Of a stretch of 64,000 nt of DNA, positions 46,864 through 55,579 are shown one piece after another. A model generated the notes under the pieces. The model saw only the letters and a list, made by a program, of their open reading frames with translations, was not told the DNA's origin and did no database searches. Position 1 is the stretch's first letter. Each line of letters starts with the position of its first letter. Source of the DNA: Cardiobacteriaceae bacterium TAE3-ERU3 (GTDB taxonomy: Bacteria > Pseudomonadota > Gammaproteobacteria > Cardiobacteriales > Cardiobacteriaceae); contig JAHUUI010000001.1 of NCBI GenBank assembly GCA_019218315.1, forward strand, positions 293,722-357,721. The letters run 5' to 3'. The position numbers were made by a program, and so were the translations under genes.

Positions 46864-48285
46864 ATGCCCGTCGAGCGCCCTGAATACTCCACACCCAGTA
46901 ACGCCGCGACCGGCCTCGTGCCGCGCAATATCCGCAATGGTTTGATCACCATCGCCATCGCTGCGGTACTTTCTTACGCTCTCTATGCTTTCCTGCCCTA
47001 CGAAGAAGCTGCTAACCGCGGACTCGCCTTACTACTGTTTGTCGCGATTTTGTGGTTCACCGAAGCAGTGCACATCACCATCACCGCGCTGATGGTGCCG
47101 GTACTCGGCGTGCTGCTGTTCATGCCCGGCAATGAAGGCATGCCCAGTGTGACCATGAAAGAAGCACTGACCAACTTCGCCAACCCAATCATCTTCCTCT
47201 TCTTCGGCGGTTTCGCCCTCGCCACCGCCATGCAAGTGCAGCGTATCGACTACAAAATTGCCCGCCGCATCATTCAGCTCAGTGGCTCACGCCTGCTTTA
47301 TGCAACCATCGCACTGTGTGCCGTCACCGCATTTCTCTCGATGTGGATATCCAACACGGCAACCGCTGCGATGATCCTGCCACTCGCCCTCGGCCTGCTT
47401 TCAAACGTCGATAAATCAGACCGCAATACGCGCATCTTCGTTTTGCTTGCTATTGCCTATTCAGCCAGTATCGGCGGCATTGGCACCATCGTCGGCTCAC
47501 CGCCAAACGGCATTGCAGCCAAAGCCCTGGAAATGCACTTTGTCGATTGGATGCCCTATGGCATCCCCGTCATGCTCGCATTGCTGCCAATCATGTTCAT
47601 CGTGCTGATGCTCGTCTTCCGCCCTAATCTGAACCACCAAATCGCGCTGGAAAATGACGAATACCTCCCATGGACGCCGCCACGCATCATGACCATGGTC
47701 GTGTTTGTCGTCACTGCGACCCTATGGATTCTCGGTGGCTGGCTCAAAGATCTTGGCATCAGCAGCCCGGATACTCTTGTCGCCATCGCAGCCATCATTG
47801 CCGTCGTCGCCCTCGGCCTCGCCACTTGGCCGCAAGTCGTCGATAACACGGACTGGGGCGTACTGCTGCTGTTCGGTGGTGGTATCACCTTGAGCGCCAT
47901 CCTCAAAGAATCCGGTGCATCGCTCGTTCTTGGGGAGCAAGTCGCGCATACTTTCGGCCACCTGCACCCGCTGCTGATCATCACCATCATCACCGCGTTT
48001 ATCATCTTCCTCACCGAGTTCACCAGTAACACCGCCTCTGCGGCGCTGCTTGTGCCCGTCTTCGCGACCATCGGTGTCGAGCTCGGTATGCCGAAAGAAA
48101 CCTTGGTACTGGTCATCGGTATCGGTGCATCGTGCGCATTCATGCTGCCTGTTGCGACGCCACCGAACGCGATCGTCTTCGGTACCGGCGAAATACGCCA
48201 ACGCGACATGGTCCGCGGCGGCATGTATTTGAACGTCGCCAGCATCATCTTCGTCGCGCTGTTCTCCTATTTCTTCATCCACTGA
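46864..48285 (+). CDS. DASS/SLC13-family sodium-coupled anion transporter
   Basis: A 473-residue protein with about eleven membrane segments. The two sodium/substrate SNT motifs are visible, SNTATAAMILP near residue 162 and TSNTASAALLVP near 381, each in an inverted-repeat half; PPNAIVFGTG near the end and GSPPNGIAA in the middle are also family hallmarks. It imports C4-dicarboxylates or related anions (sulfate is the alternative). A strong terminator follows the stop. Confidence 0.9.
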   Translation: MPVERPEYSTPSNAATGLVPRNIRNGLITIAIAAVLSYALYAFLPYEEAANRGLALLLFVAILWFTEAVHITITALMVPVLGVLLFMPGNEGMPSVTMKEALTNFANPIIFLFFGGFALATAMQVQRIDYKIARRIIQLSGSRLLYATIALCAVTAFLSMWISNTATAAMILPLALGLLSNVDKSDRNTRIFVLLAIAYSASIGGIGTIVGSPPNGIAAKALEMHFVDWMPYGIPVMLALLPIMFIVLMLVFRPNLNHQIALENDEYLPWTPPRIMTMVVFVVTATLWILGGWLKDLGISSPDTLVAIAAIIAVVALGLATWPQVVDNTDWGVLLLFGGGITLSAILKESGASLVLGEQVAHTFGHLHPLLIITIITAFIIFLTEFTSNTASAALLVPVFATIGVELGMPKETLVLVIGIGASCAFMLPVATPPNAIVFGTGEIRQRDMVRGGMYLNVASIIFVALFSYFFIH

Positions 48286-48300
48286 TCCCGCGCGACAGCA

Positions 48301-48333
48301 GCGGCGCATACCAAAAGTATGCGCCGCTTTTTT
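48301..48333 (+). terminator. Terminator of the DASS transporter gene
   Basis: An eleven-base-pair perfect stem, GCGGCGCATAC with GTATGCGCCGC, loop CAAAA, followed by seven Ts. It also overlaps the end of the converging small gene at 48332. Confidence 0.9.
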
Positions 48334-48532
48334 AATGGCGACGGGCAAAGCGGCGGCTCAGCCACAGCACCCGCCCATTGCTCTTATTAATAATGCACAC
48401 GAACTCGTGGCTTTCCATGCCATACAGCGTCTCCGTCTCGCGGGTGCAAACCGGGTTTGGCGCAAATTCGCCATGCTCTTGTAGGCAAGACTTCGCGATC
48501 GCTCGCGCCTGCTCAATACTGCTCACTTTCAT
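48332..48532 (-). CDS. Small protein of unknown function
   Basis: A 66-residue protein starting MKVSSIEQARAIAKSCLQ; the middle has a CTRETETLYGMESHEFVCIIN segment interrupted across residues 31-50, and it ends RRFARRH. A GTG at 48556 would add eight residues. The ATG lies inside the end of the short creD, so it is probably the last gene of that transcript. The family is not recognised. Confidence 0.55.
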   Translation of the reverse strand: MKVSSIEQARAIAKSCLQEHGEFAPNPVCTRETETLYGMESHEFVCIINKSNGRVLWLSRRFARRH

Positions 48533-49136
48533 CACACACACCACTATTGGATTCACCTAACGCATACCAATCAATATTGCGCGTCAAATACATCACCGCG
48601 AACAGCGCGACAAACAGCAGCAACGAACCAAGCAGCAAATTGTATGTCGGTAGACGCAGCAAAACGAACATCACCACATAGCCAACAACCAATAATGCGC
48701 CCATCAGCAACACTGCGCGGCCTTTATCGAGCACAAACCGTAAATACCAGACAATCAGCCCAATACAGGCAACAGCAGCAATCACATAAGCTGGAACGAA
48801 GCCGATCTGCTCAGCAAATGACAGCAACAGCAGATAAAAGACCGATAACGCAGCTCCAACCAAGAGATATTGCATCGGGTGAATGCGCCAATCTTGCAGC
48901 ACTTCGTAAAGAAAGAATACCGTAAACGTGAATGCCACCAGCAACATGCCGTACTTAATACTGCGCGCAATCATGCGGTAATCATTGATGCTGCTATCCG
49001 GCCCGGAGGCACGCAGATCCAAAACAGCCGATGCATAATCCACTCGTTCGGCAACCAACAAGTAAATCATTGCCAAAACAATCGCAAAGACGACACCTAG
49101 ACCGCATAACACAGCCAGCTTTTTCGATATATTCAT
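48513..49136 (-). CDS. creD: CreD-family membrane protein lacking the periplasmic domain
   Basis: A 207-residue protein against about 450 in E. coli CreD. It keeps the first membrane helix (about residues 7-29) with the AERVDY motif after it, then jumps to the second half: SIKYGMLLVAFTFTVFFLYE, RIHPMQYLLVG, FYLLLLSFAEQIGF and FLTRNIDW-like YLTRNIDWY at the end, giving about six helices in all. The roughly 250-residue periplasmic domain of CreD is missing without a frameshift. The gene follows creC, and an exact CreB box lies about 70 bases upstream, so it is regulated like creD. Confidence 0.82.
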   Translation of the reverse strand: MNISKKLAVLCGLGVVFAIVLAMIYLLVAERVDYASAVLDLRASGPDSSINDYRMIARSIKYGMLLVAFTFTVFFLYEVLQDWRIHPMQYLLVGAALSVFYLLLLSFAEQIGFVPAYVIAAVACIGLIVWYLRFVLDKGRAVLLMGALLVVGYVVMFVLLRLPTYNLLLGSLLLFVALFAVMYLTRNIDWYALGESNSGVCDESEQY

Positions 49137-49206
49137 TTGTCATACTCCATTTTGCTTGAGATGACAGCATCATCCTTTACTCATATGAAGCCTCTGCGAA
49201 GCAACT

Positions 49207-49222
49207 GTGAAGAATGTGTGAA
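49207..49222 (-). promoter_or_regulatory. CreB binding box (cre tag) upstream of creD
   Basis: On the minus strand the sequence is TTCACACATTCTTCAC, an exact match to the E. coli cre tag TTCAC-N6-TTCAC. It lies between creC and creD, about 70 bases ahead of the creD start, the expected place for CreB activation of creD. Confidence 0.85.
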
Positions 49223-49236
49223 GATTATTATCTACA

Positions 49237-50682
49237 CTAGAATATCAACGTCACACAAACGCCTTTATGTACATTCCTAACTACCAGAGAGCCATGGTGT
49301 AGTGCCATAATTTGCGCGACAAAGCTCAGCCCCAGCCCGCTGCTGCGCGGTGTGCCGTCTGGCCTTGGTAGAGAAAAAAAGCGCTCGCTGAGCTTAGGCA
49401 AGGCGTAGTCGGGGATTGGCTCGCCAAAGTTATATACGCTGAGATAGACGCAATCGCCCTGCTGCTCGGTAGAGATGGTGATTGCGCTATTTGCCGTGGC
49501 GAAGTCGATGGCATTATCGAGCAAGTTGTGCAGTGCTTGCTCAATCAGAATGCGGTCACCGCGTACGGTGAACGGCTGCACGCCACTACTATTGATACAC
49601 AGATTTTTCTCGACAACACGCGGTGGTAAATCCTGCACAACATGATTAACAACATCCACCAGCACAATACTTTGCAGTTGCTCGATCTGCTCGCGGTTTT
49701 CCAACCGTGCGAGATTGAGCAGTCGCTCAACGAGGATTTTCATACGCTGGTTGGCGCGAATAATTTGCGTGGTAAAGCGCTCGCGCTCATCGGCGCTTAA
49801 GCCGCCTTCATCAAGAATTTCTGCAGCAGCATGGATACTGGTCAGCGGTGTTTTCAGCTCATGAGTCAGGCCATGGACGTAATGCTCAACAGTTTGTTTA
49901 CCATTGAGTTCTTGTCGCAAACGGCGCACTGCTTCGGCGAGGCGATGCAAATAAACATCACCAAAGCGCGGCTGCTTGGCCGGGCGGTTCGCTGCCATAT
50001 CCTCAGCGTAAGCAGTGATACGCCGCAATGCACGCGCCAGCCACCACGCCATCAACAGCAGTACGGCCAGTGCAATAGTAAGATAGCCCAGCACCAGCCA
50101 GCGCAAATCGTTGCCATTTCCGAGCCGTAGCACATCATGCACACTGTATGGCTGCGCCACCGCGACCATGCCAATGATGCGCCCATCAAGTCGAATCGGC
50201 ACGCCAACAACCATCTGCTTGGCATCACCGTCTTGTGTATGCACCGAATCAATATAGCTGCTGCGTGCACCATATTGACCGCGTAACGCACGATACACAT
50301 CGTTCCACCGCGAATAATCCTGCCCGGCTGCCTTGCCTTGCGAATCATATACGACCACTCCATCAGCATTGGTCACGTACACGCTGACGTCGAGCTGCTG
50401 CTTTTGGTAATCGTATATCTGCGCGCTGAGCTTGCTCTGCTGCGCCCTGCGCATGTCTGCGGCAAGCGCCGTAGTATCAAGTGCGCCACTGCTTTCTGCT
50501 TGCTGCGCCAAACCAGCAGCAAGAATATTCGCCATATCGACCAATGTCACTTCCACGGCCTGCTGGGTACCGGTTTCGATGTGTTCACTGCTGCGCTCAA
50601 TAAATTGCCACGACAGCAACACCATCGTCGCTAAAATCACAAAAAACAAACGCAGACTAATGCCGCGTGGGAACAGCGTCAT
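49237..50682 (-). CDS. creC: Sensor histidine kinase CreC
   Basis: A 481-residue membrane kinase: helix near 9-27, periplasmic sensor part to about 190, second helix near 195-215, a HAMP-like linker, the H-box HGLTHELKTPLTS near residue 275, N-box LLDNAID near 390, and G-box RSSGLGLSFVAQI near 448. It overlaps creB by four bases. With CreB it responds to changes in carbon and phosphate metabolism in E. coli. The order creB-creC-creD is conserved; creA is not present here. Confidence 0.9.
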   Translation of the reverse strand: MTLFPRGISLRLFFVILATMVLLSWQFIERSSEHIETGTQQAVEVTLVDMANILAAGLAQQAESSGALDTTALAADMRRAQQSKLSAQIYDYQKQQLDVSVYVTNADGVVVYDSQGKAAGQDYSRWNDVYRALRGQYGARSSYIDSVHTQDGDAKQMVVGVPIRLDGRIIGMVAVAQPYSVHDVLRLGNGNDLRWLVLGYLTIALAVLLLMAWWLARALRRITAYAEDMAANRPAKQPRFGDVYLHRLAEAVRRLRQELNGKQTVEHYVHGLTHELKTPLTSIHAAAEILDEGGLSADERERFTTQIIRANQRMKILVERLLNLARLENREQIEQLQSIVLVDVVNHVVQDLPPRVVEKNLCINSSGVQPFTVRGDRILIEQALHNLLDNAIDFATANSAITISTEQQGDCVYLSVYNFGEPIPDYALPKLSERFFSLPRPDGTPRSSGLGLSFVAQIMALHHGSLVVRNVHKGVCVTLIF

Positions 50683-51359
50683 GACGGCACTCGGACGCTA
50701 TAACCAAGCGCACGGTGGGTAATGATAATCTCCTCTGCACAGCCAGCATTGCGTATCTTGTGGCGCAGTGCCTTGATGTGGGTATCAATAGTGCGCAAAT
50801 CGGATGGATGATTGGCAGAAAAAGCTGCAGCAAGCAATTGATCGCGTGAGAATACCTGATGCGGGCGCGCCAGCATATGTGTAAACAAGCGCAGCTCGGC
50901 TAGTGTCAGTGGCAAAGCCAGCCCATTGAGCAACACCTGCTGCCGCGCTTGATCATAGAAAAAGCCATGACTAATCACGCCACTCTGCGTCACAGGCGTA
51001 CTGCGCTTAAGCACCACTTTAACCCGGGCAACTAACTCACGCGGGCTAAACGGCTTTCCTACATAATCATCCGCGCCAAGCTCAAGGCCGAGCACGCGAT
51101 CCACCTCATCATGATGCGCGGTGAGCATAATCACTGGTAATTCACCACGCTGACGCACTGCTTTCAGCACCTCAAAGCCATCTTGATCAGGCAAGCCAAC
51201 ATCGAGAATCAGCAAATCGCACGGTACACTATCGAGCAACGCAAAGCCATCAGCCGCAGACAATGCATGATGGCATACCATCCCCGCCCGCGACAGCGCA
51301 AACGCTACCGTATCGGCAATTTCCTGCTCATCTTCAACAATGACTATATTTTTATTCAA
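50679..51359 (-). CDS. creB: Response regulator CreB (OmpR family)
   Basis: A receiver domain (IVIVEDEQEIADTV; phospho-Asp in LLILDVGLPDQDG near residue 50; Lys in GKPFSPREL) followed by an OmpR-type winged helix ending ITHRALGYSVRVPS. No ATG start is available. I chose TTG at 51359, giving LNKNIVIVEDE, which matches the usual N-terminal length; a TTG at 51377 would add six residues. The exact CreB box ahead of creD supports its identity. Confidence 0.88.
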   Translation of the reverse strand: MNKNIVIVEDEQEIADTVAFALSRAGMVCHHALSAADGFALLDSVPCDLLILDVGLPDQDGFEVLKAVRQRGELPVIMLTAHHDEVDRVLGLELGADDYVGKPFSPRELVARVKVVLKRSTPVTQSGVISHGFFYDQARQQVLLNGLALPLTLAELRLFTHMLARPHQVFSRDQLLAAAFSANHPSDLRTIDTHIKALRHKIRNAGCAEEIIITHRALGYSVRVPS

Positions 51360-51532
51360 AGACTTAACCAATGACAATAACTAATAATGTCCCATCATGC
51401 TACACGAAAATAACCATAATGTTTTAATGGCAAAGTAGCTATTTGATAGCTTACATCATTTAATTAAAACAATAATAATCAAACCATTGTATGATTTATT
51501 GCTATTTCCATGTCCGACTTTTGGAGGCACCT

Positions 51533-52612
51533 ATGACAGGATTCAAGGCTTTTCTGCACAAATACTTTATTGATGCCTTTACCGGCATGGCCTACGGCCT
51601 GTTCGTCACGCTAATTGCGGGGCTGATTATCGGGCAAATCGGGCGCTGGGCCGAGGTGGGGCTGCTGGTAGATGTCGGGCGAATTGCTGCCCTGCTGATG
51701 GGCGCAGGGATCGGCGCAGGCATTGCCTATTATTTGAAAGCACCGACGCTGGTCGTGCTCGGCTGCATCGTCGCCGGGATGATGGGCGCACACAGCGAGG
51801 CGCTGATGGCTGGCGAGTTCTTTAAGTCATTCCAAGATGGCAGCCGCAATATTTCCTATATTACGCCTTCGCCGGGTAACCCGATTGGCGCGTATCTCGC
51901 CAGCGTGTTTGCCTACCGCGTCGGCACTTGGCTCAGCGGCAAGACGAAGCTCGATATTCTGCTCGTGCCACTCGGTATTATAGTTACTACACTGCTGACT
52001 TGCTGGCTGGTCTGCCCGCCGTTCGTTGCGCTGGTGGCGGCGATCAGCCAAGGCGTTCATGCCGCGACTGAGTTGCAGCCATTTTTGATGGGGATCGTGA
52101 TTGCGGTGGTGATGGGCATTCTGCTCACGCTGCCGACCAGCAGCGCAGCAATTGCAATTGCCATCGGCCTGCACGGTATCGCCGGAGGCGCTGCGGTGGT
52201 CGGCTGCGCGGCGCAAATGATCGGCTTTGCTACCGCCAGCTTTAAGGAAAATGGCTGGGGCGGCTTTATCGCCCAAGGACTGGGCACGAGTATGCTGCAA
52301 ATTCCCAACGTGATGAAAAAGCCAATCGTGATGCTGCCCGCAATTGTCGCCAGCGCGATTACCGGGCCTATCGCCACTGTCATCTTTCAGCTGCAATGTA
52401 CGCCAAGCGGCGCAGGCATGGGCACGGCTGGATTCGTCGGGGTGTTTGGCGTGGTCGATGCGTCCGCTGGCGCGATGCCTGCTACTGCAATGTGGGCGGC
52501 AATCGTGCTTTTGATGTTCGTACTTCCAGCGGTAATTGCTGGCGCAGTCGCAATGTGGATGCGCCGTAAAGGCATCATTCGCCATGGTGATATGGCTTTG
52601 GCAAAACTGTAA
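51533..52612 (+). CDS. EIIC-like PTS transporter (PTS_EIIC_2 type)
   Basis: A 359-residue membrane protein with about ten helices. Landmarks are ITPSPGNPIGAYLAS near residue 117, LPTSSAAIAIAIGLHG near 202 and GAGMGTAGFVG near 300. It belongs to the stand-alone EIIC-like group (PF13303) without visible EIIA/EIIB neighbours; the substrate is unknown. GGAGG precedes the ATG at 51533, and 14 upstream codons are open but not supported. Its stop codon overlaps the first repeat of a CRISPR remnant by one base, and the next terminator lies beyond that remnant. Confidence 0.85.
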   Translation: MTGFKAFLHKYFIDAFTGMAYGLFVTLIAGLIIGQIGRWAEVGLLVDVGRIAALLMGAGIGAGIAYYLKAPTLVVLGCIVAGMMGAHSEALMAGEFFKSFQDGSRNISYITPSPGNPIGAYLASVFAYRVGTWLSGKTKLDILLVPLGIIVTTLLTCWLVCPPFVALVAAISQGVHAATELQPFLMGIVIAVVMGILLTLPTSSAAIAIAIGLHGIAGGAAVVGCAAQMIGFATASFKENGWGGFIAQGLGTSMLQIPNVMKKPIVMLPAIVASAITGPIATVIFQLQCTPSGAGMGTAGFVGVFGVVDASAGAMPATAMWAAIVLLMFVLPAVIAGAVAMWMRRKGIIRHGDMALAKL

Positions 52613-52760
52613 AACACCACCGTATAGGTGGCTTAGAAACGCGATCCCAATCGCCATCATTGTCAAAATAAGTTCACCGCCGCACAGGCGTGCTTAGAAA
52701 ATGTACACGAACCGCGCATGAAAAGCGCCGTTGTTCACCACCGCACAGGTGGCTTAGAAA
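52612..52760 (+). CRISPR. Orphan type I-F CRISPR remnant, three repeats and two spacers
   Basis: Repeat 1 (52612-52639) lacks the GTT start and has loop GTATA in an intact CCACC/GGTGG stem. Spacer 1 is 52640-52671 (32 bases). Repeat 2 (52672-52700) is 29 bases because of an extra T that bulges the base of its CCGCC/GGCGG stem. Spacer 2 is 52701-52732 (32 bases). Repeat 3 (52733-52760) is identical to the trailer-side repeats of array 1. There is no leader motif on either side. The array mixes both repeat types of the large arrays. Confidence 0.93.
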
Positions 52761-52761
52761 T

Positions 52762-52791
52762 AAAAAAACGGCGACGCTTTGTCGCCGTTTT
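52762..52791 (+). terminator. Terminator after the CRISPR remnant
   Basis: Stem CGGCGAC with GTCGCCG, loop GCTTT, followed by TTTT, and preceded by seven As so it can work both ways. It is the first terminator after the EIIC-like gene, so the remnant is likely to be part of that gene's mRNA. Confidence 0.8.
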
Positions 52792-52873
52792 CCCACTAGA
52801 TTCTTATATTCTGGCAAGTCATCACCGTATACCTAGTGCTACCGCAGCTCCTCAAGCGCATTAACCTAATAAC

Positions 52874-53668
52874 TTACGCGTTGCCCGCAAGCGCTGCGCG
52901 AAACAGATCGTTAAGCACGGCGATATCGCGCGGCTGGCGGACGCCTGCAAATGCACCAAAGCCTTCGCTTTCATGGCGCTCGATTTCCGTGCGGATAAAG
53001 CAATCAATAATATCGTTTTTGGCGATAAAGTCTTTTTCCTGACTGACGGCCTTTTGCGCAAGTAAAGCGTCTATTTCTCTACGCACTGCTTGGTCATCAA
53101 GCATGGTTAGCAAGGTGTGGAACTCTATCGGGGCTGGCTTTTGCTGCGCTTGTAGCCAGCGGATGGCAAGCAGCGGCCGCAAGACATAAAAATACTTTTT
53201 CAGCGGCACACTTTCTTCACGCAAATAACCACGATAGTTATTCTTTGCCATGTTCAAGTAGTGATACATGCCTTTTTCAAGGGCGTAAATCTCAGGCATC
53301 AGCGCAAGCATTTTTTGGCGAAAGTCGCCGCGCTCGATATAGGTGATTGGCGATTGCAGCCATTCGATCAATGCCGGATTGGATTTCCAGAACAGCTGCA
53401 AGGCTTTGCGGATGTCCCAGCCGTTGATATCTATTTCATCGACGATAGGGTATTCAATCACATCGCGGCGGTCTTCAAGGTCGACCGATAGATACCAATC
53501 GCGCGGGTGGATATAAATAAAGCGTACGTCGTAGTCGCTATTCGGCGAGGCAAAGCCCCATGCGCGGCTGCCGGATTCAATCGCCAGCAGGACGCGCACG
53601 TTGTGCTCAGCTTCTGCCGCGCTAATGCGCGACAGAATATCCGCCCGGACTTCGTGCTTAATTGCCAA
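52874..53668 (-). CDS. Nucleotidyltransferase-fold protein, YcgL type
   Basis: A 264-residue protein with the pol-beta-type nucleotidyltransferase signature GSRAWGF (about 33-39) and SDYDVRFIY (about 44-52), where the two Asp residues bind metal. The rest is helical. The family is common and without a settled role; some related fold members are toxins or antitoxins, but there is no partner gene here. The start is TTG at 53668, inside the end of the TRAP permease gene, so it is probably translated by coupling. Confidence 0.75.
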   Translation of the reverse strand: MAIKHEVRADILSRISAAEAEHNVRVLLAIESGSRAWGFASPNSDYDVRFIYIHPRDWYLSVDLEDRRDVIEYPIVDEIDINGWDIRKALQLFWKSNPALIEWLQSPITYIERGDFRQKMLALMPEIYALEKGMYHYLNMAKNNYRGYLREESVPLKKYFYVLRPLLAIRWLQAQQKPAPIEFHTLLTMLDDQAVRREIDALLAQKAVSQEKDFIAKNDIIDCFIRTEIERHESEGFGAFAGVRQPRDIAVLNDLFRAALAGNA

Positions 53669-55064
53669 AGGACACCCAATGCACGATGCTCGGGAAGAAC
53701 GCGATCAAGACCAGCAGCATCAGCTGAATGCCGATAAATGGCAATACGCCTTTGTAAATATCCGCGGTTGTGACGCTTGCAGGCGCAACGCCACGCAGGA
53801 AGAACAGCGCGAAGCCAAATGGCGGGGTGAGGAAGCTGGTTTGCAGGTTCAGCGCAACCATGATCGCAAACCACACTGGATCAACGCCCATTTTGAACAG
53901 CACCGGCGCGACGATTGGCACGATAACGAACACGATCTCAATGAAGTCGAGCACGAAGCCGAGGAAGAACATCACCACCATGATCAGCAGCATTGCGCCA
54001 AATACGCCACCCGGCATATCGGTGAGCAGTGATTCAATCAGGTGATCGCCGCCGTAGCCACGGAAGACGAGTGAGAACAACGATGCGCCAATCAGGATAA
54101 AGAACACCATGGCTGTGATCGACATCGTTTCACGCGGTACGTCGATCAGCCAGCGCAGGCTGGTTTCATTGCCGCGCTTTTTGTCGATTACATAGCGGAT
54201 CAGGGCAATGATCAGCGCACCAAATGCACCGACGCTTGCGGCGTCAGTCGGGGTAGCGACGCCCATCAAAATAGAGCCGAGCACGAATGCGATCAGCAAA
54301 AGCGGCGGCACTAAAACGAAGATCAAGCGCAGGTAAAATTTATCACCTCGCGCTTCAATGCGCGCTTCTTTGCTGCGCAGTGGCATCGAGTTCGGGGTGA
54401 AAAATGCGCGCGCGAGGAGATAGAGAATATACATACCCACCAGCAGGATACCCGGCGCAATCGCCGCGGCAAACAAATCACTGACGGATACGGTATCCGG
54501 CGACCAGTTGCCCATTGCAAGCTGCGCTTCGGAGTAAGCGTTGCCAATCACATCACCGAGCAAGATCAAGACGATTGACGGCGGAATGATCTGCCCCAGC
54601 GTGCCGGATGCGCAAATAATCCCGCAGGAGACGGCCGGATCATAACCGCGCTTGAGCATGACGGGCAGCGACAGTAAGCCCATGGTGACGACGGTCGCGC
54701 CGACGATACCAGTCGAAGCCGCGAGCAGCATACCAACCACGGCAACGGAAAACGCCAAGCCACCGCGCACGCCGCCAAACAAGAGCGACATGGTATCGAG
54801 CAAGTCTTCAGCGATTTTCGCTTTTTGTAAGGTCAGGCCCATAAAGATGAAGGTCGGCACGGCGATGAGCGTGTAGTTGCTCATCGTGCCGTAGAGGCGC
54901 TTGCCAATTGCCTGCAAGAAAGTCAGGTCAAATACGCCAAATGCTGCACCACCGGCGGCAAACAGCAAAGCAACGCCACCAAGCGACAATGCGACCGGAT
55001 AGCCGAGCATGAGAAATATGCACAGCACACCGAACATAATTAACGGCATCCATTCCAAAATCAT
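53658..55064 (-). CDS. dctM: TRAP transporter large permease
   Basis: A 468-residue protein with about twelve membrane helices. Family segments include FMGLTLQKAKIAEDLL near 72, ASTGIVGATVVTMGLL near 112, GTLGQIIPPSIVLILLG near 157 and PPFGFALFFLRGVAP near 418. It is the ion-coupled translocation subunit that works with DctQ and a periplasmic binding protein. The ATG overlaps the dctQ stop by four bases. No binding protein gene is present nearby. Confidence 0.9.
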   Translation of the reverse strand: MILEWMPLIMFGVLCIFLMLGYPVALSLGGVALLFAAGGAAFGVFDLTFLQAIGKRLYGTMSNYTLIAVPTFIFMGLTLQKAKIAEDLLDTMSLLFGGVRGGLAFSVAVVGMLLAASTGIVGATVVTMGLLSLPVMLKRGYDPAVSCGIICASGTLGQIIPPSIVLILLGDVIGNAYSEAQLAMGNWSPDTVSVSDLFAAAIAPGILLVGMYILYLLARAFFTPNSMPLRSKEARIEARGDKFYLRLIFVLVPPLLLIAFVLGSILMGVATPTDAASVGAFGALIIALIRYVIDKKRGNETSLRWLIDVPRETMSITAMVFFILIGASLFSLVFRGYGGDHLIESLLTDMPGGVFGAMLLIMVVMFFLGFVLDFIEIVFVIVPIVAPVLFKMGVDPVWFAIMVALNLQTSFLTPPFGFALFFLRGVAPASVTTADIYKGVLPFIGIQLMLLVLIAFFPSIVHWVSFGN

Positions 55065-55579
55065 TCTGCCTCCTCTGGGAGCACTACTTTACCCTGTAAA
55101 ATTAATATATTGCGCAATACTTCTGCCACGCCCTGCACGATAAGCAGAATGGCAAATGTCGGCATCAATGATTTAAGCAGGTAGATATAAGGTAAGCCGC
55201 CGGGCTGATTGGATGTTTCCATGACGGCCCATGAGCGCGTTACATCACCCCACGAATAATACAAAATGATGCCAGCCACAGGGAACAAGAATAGAAATGT
55301 GCCAATGATATTCACCACGGCTTTTTTACGCGGCGAAAACCCACGGTAGAACACATCAACGCGCACATGCCCATCAATCTGCAACGCATAGGCAGCGCCG
55401 ATCATGAACACAGCTGCGTGCATGTAGGTGACAGATTCCTGCATGGCGATTGAGTTATGCCCAAACAGCTGCATGATGACGACGATCGTCGTGACCAACA
55501 CCACGCCAAACAGCAGCCAAGCTACCGCTTTGCCCAAGAACCCTACCACCGCATCTATTAAGCGGACAATTGTCTCCAT
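55061..55579 (-). CDS. dctQ: TRAP transporter small permease
   Basis: A 172-residue protein with four helices (about 12-33, 46-64, 87-108 and 133-152), as in DctQ/YiaM proteins, and a conserved ALQIDGHVRVDVFYR loop. It pairs with the large permease encoded next. It begins directly after the stop of the LOG-family gene, without a gap. Confidence 0.88.
   Translation of the reverse strand: METIVRLIDAVVGFLGKAVAWLLFGVVLVTTIVVIMQLFGHNSIAMQESVTYMHAAVFMIGAAYALQIDGHVRVDVFYRGFSPRKKAVVNIIGTFLFLFPVAGIILYYSWGDVTRSWAVMETSNQPGGLPYIYLLKSLMPTFAILLIVQGVAEVLRNILILQGKVVLPEEAE

Noticed and set aside
47556-48348. Frames of over 200 codons antisense to the DASS transporter
   Set aside because: Shadows created by third-position GC bias of the real gene.
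51827-52666. 279-codon minus-strand frame opposite the EIIC-like gene
   Set aside because: It starts inside the CRISPR remnant and is rich in His, Arg and Cys; it is antisense to a convincing membrane protein.
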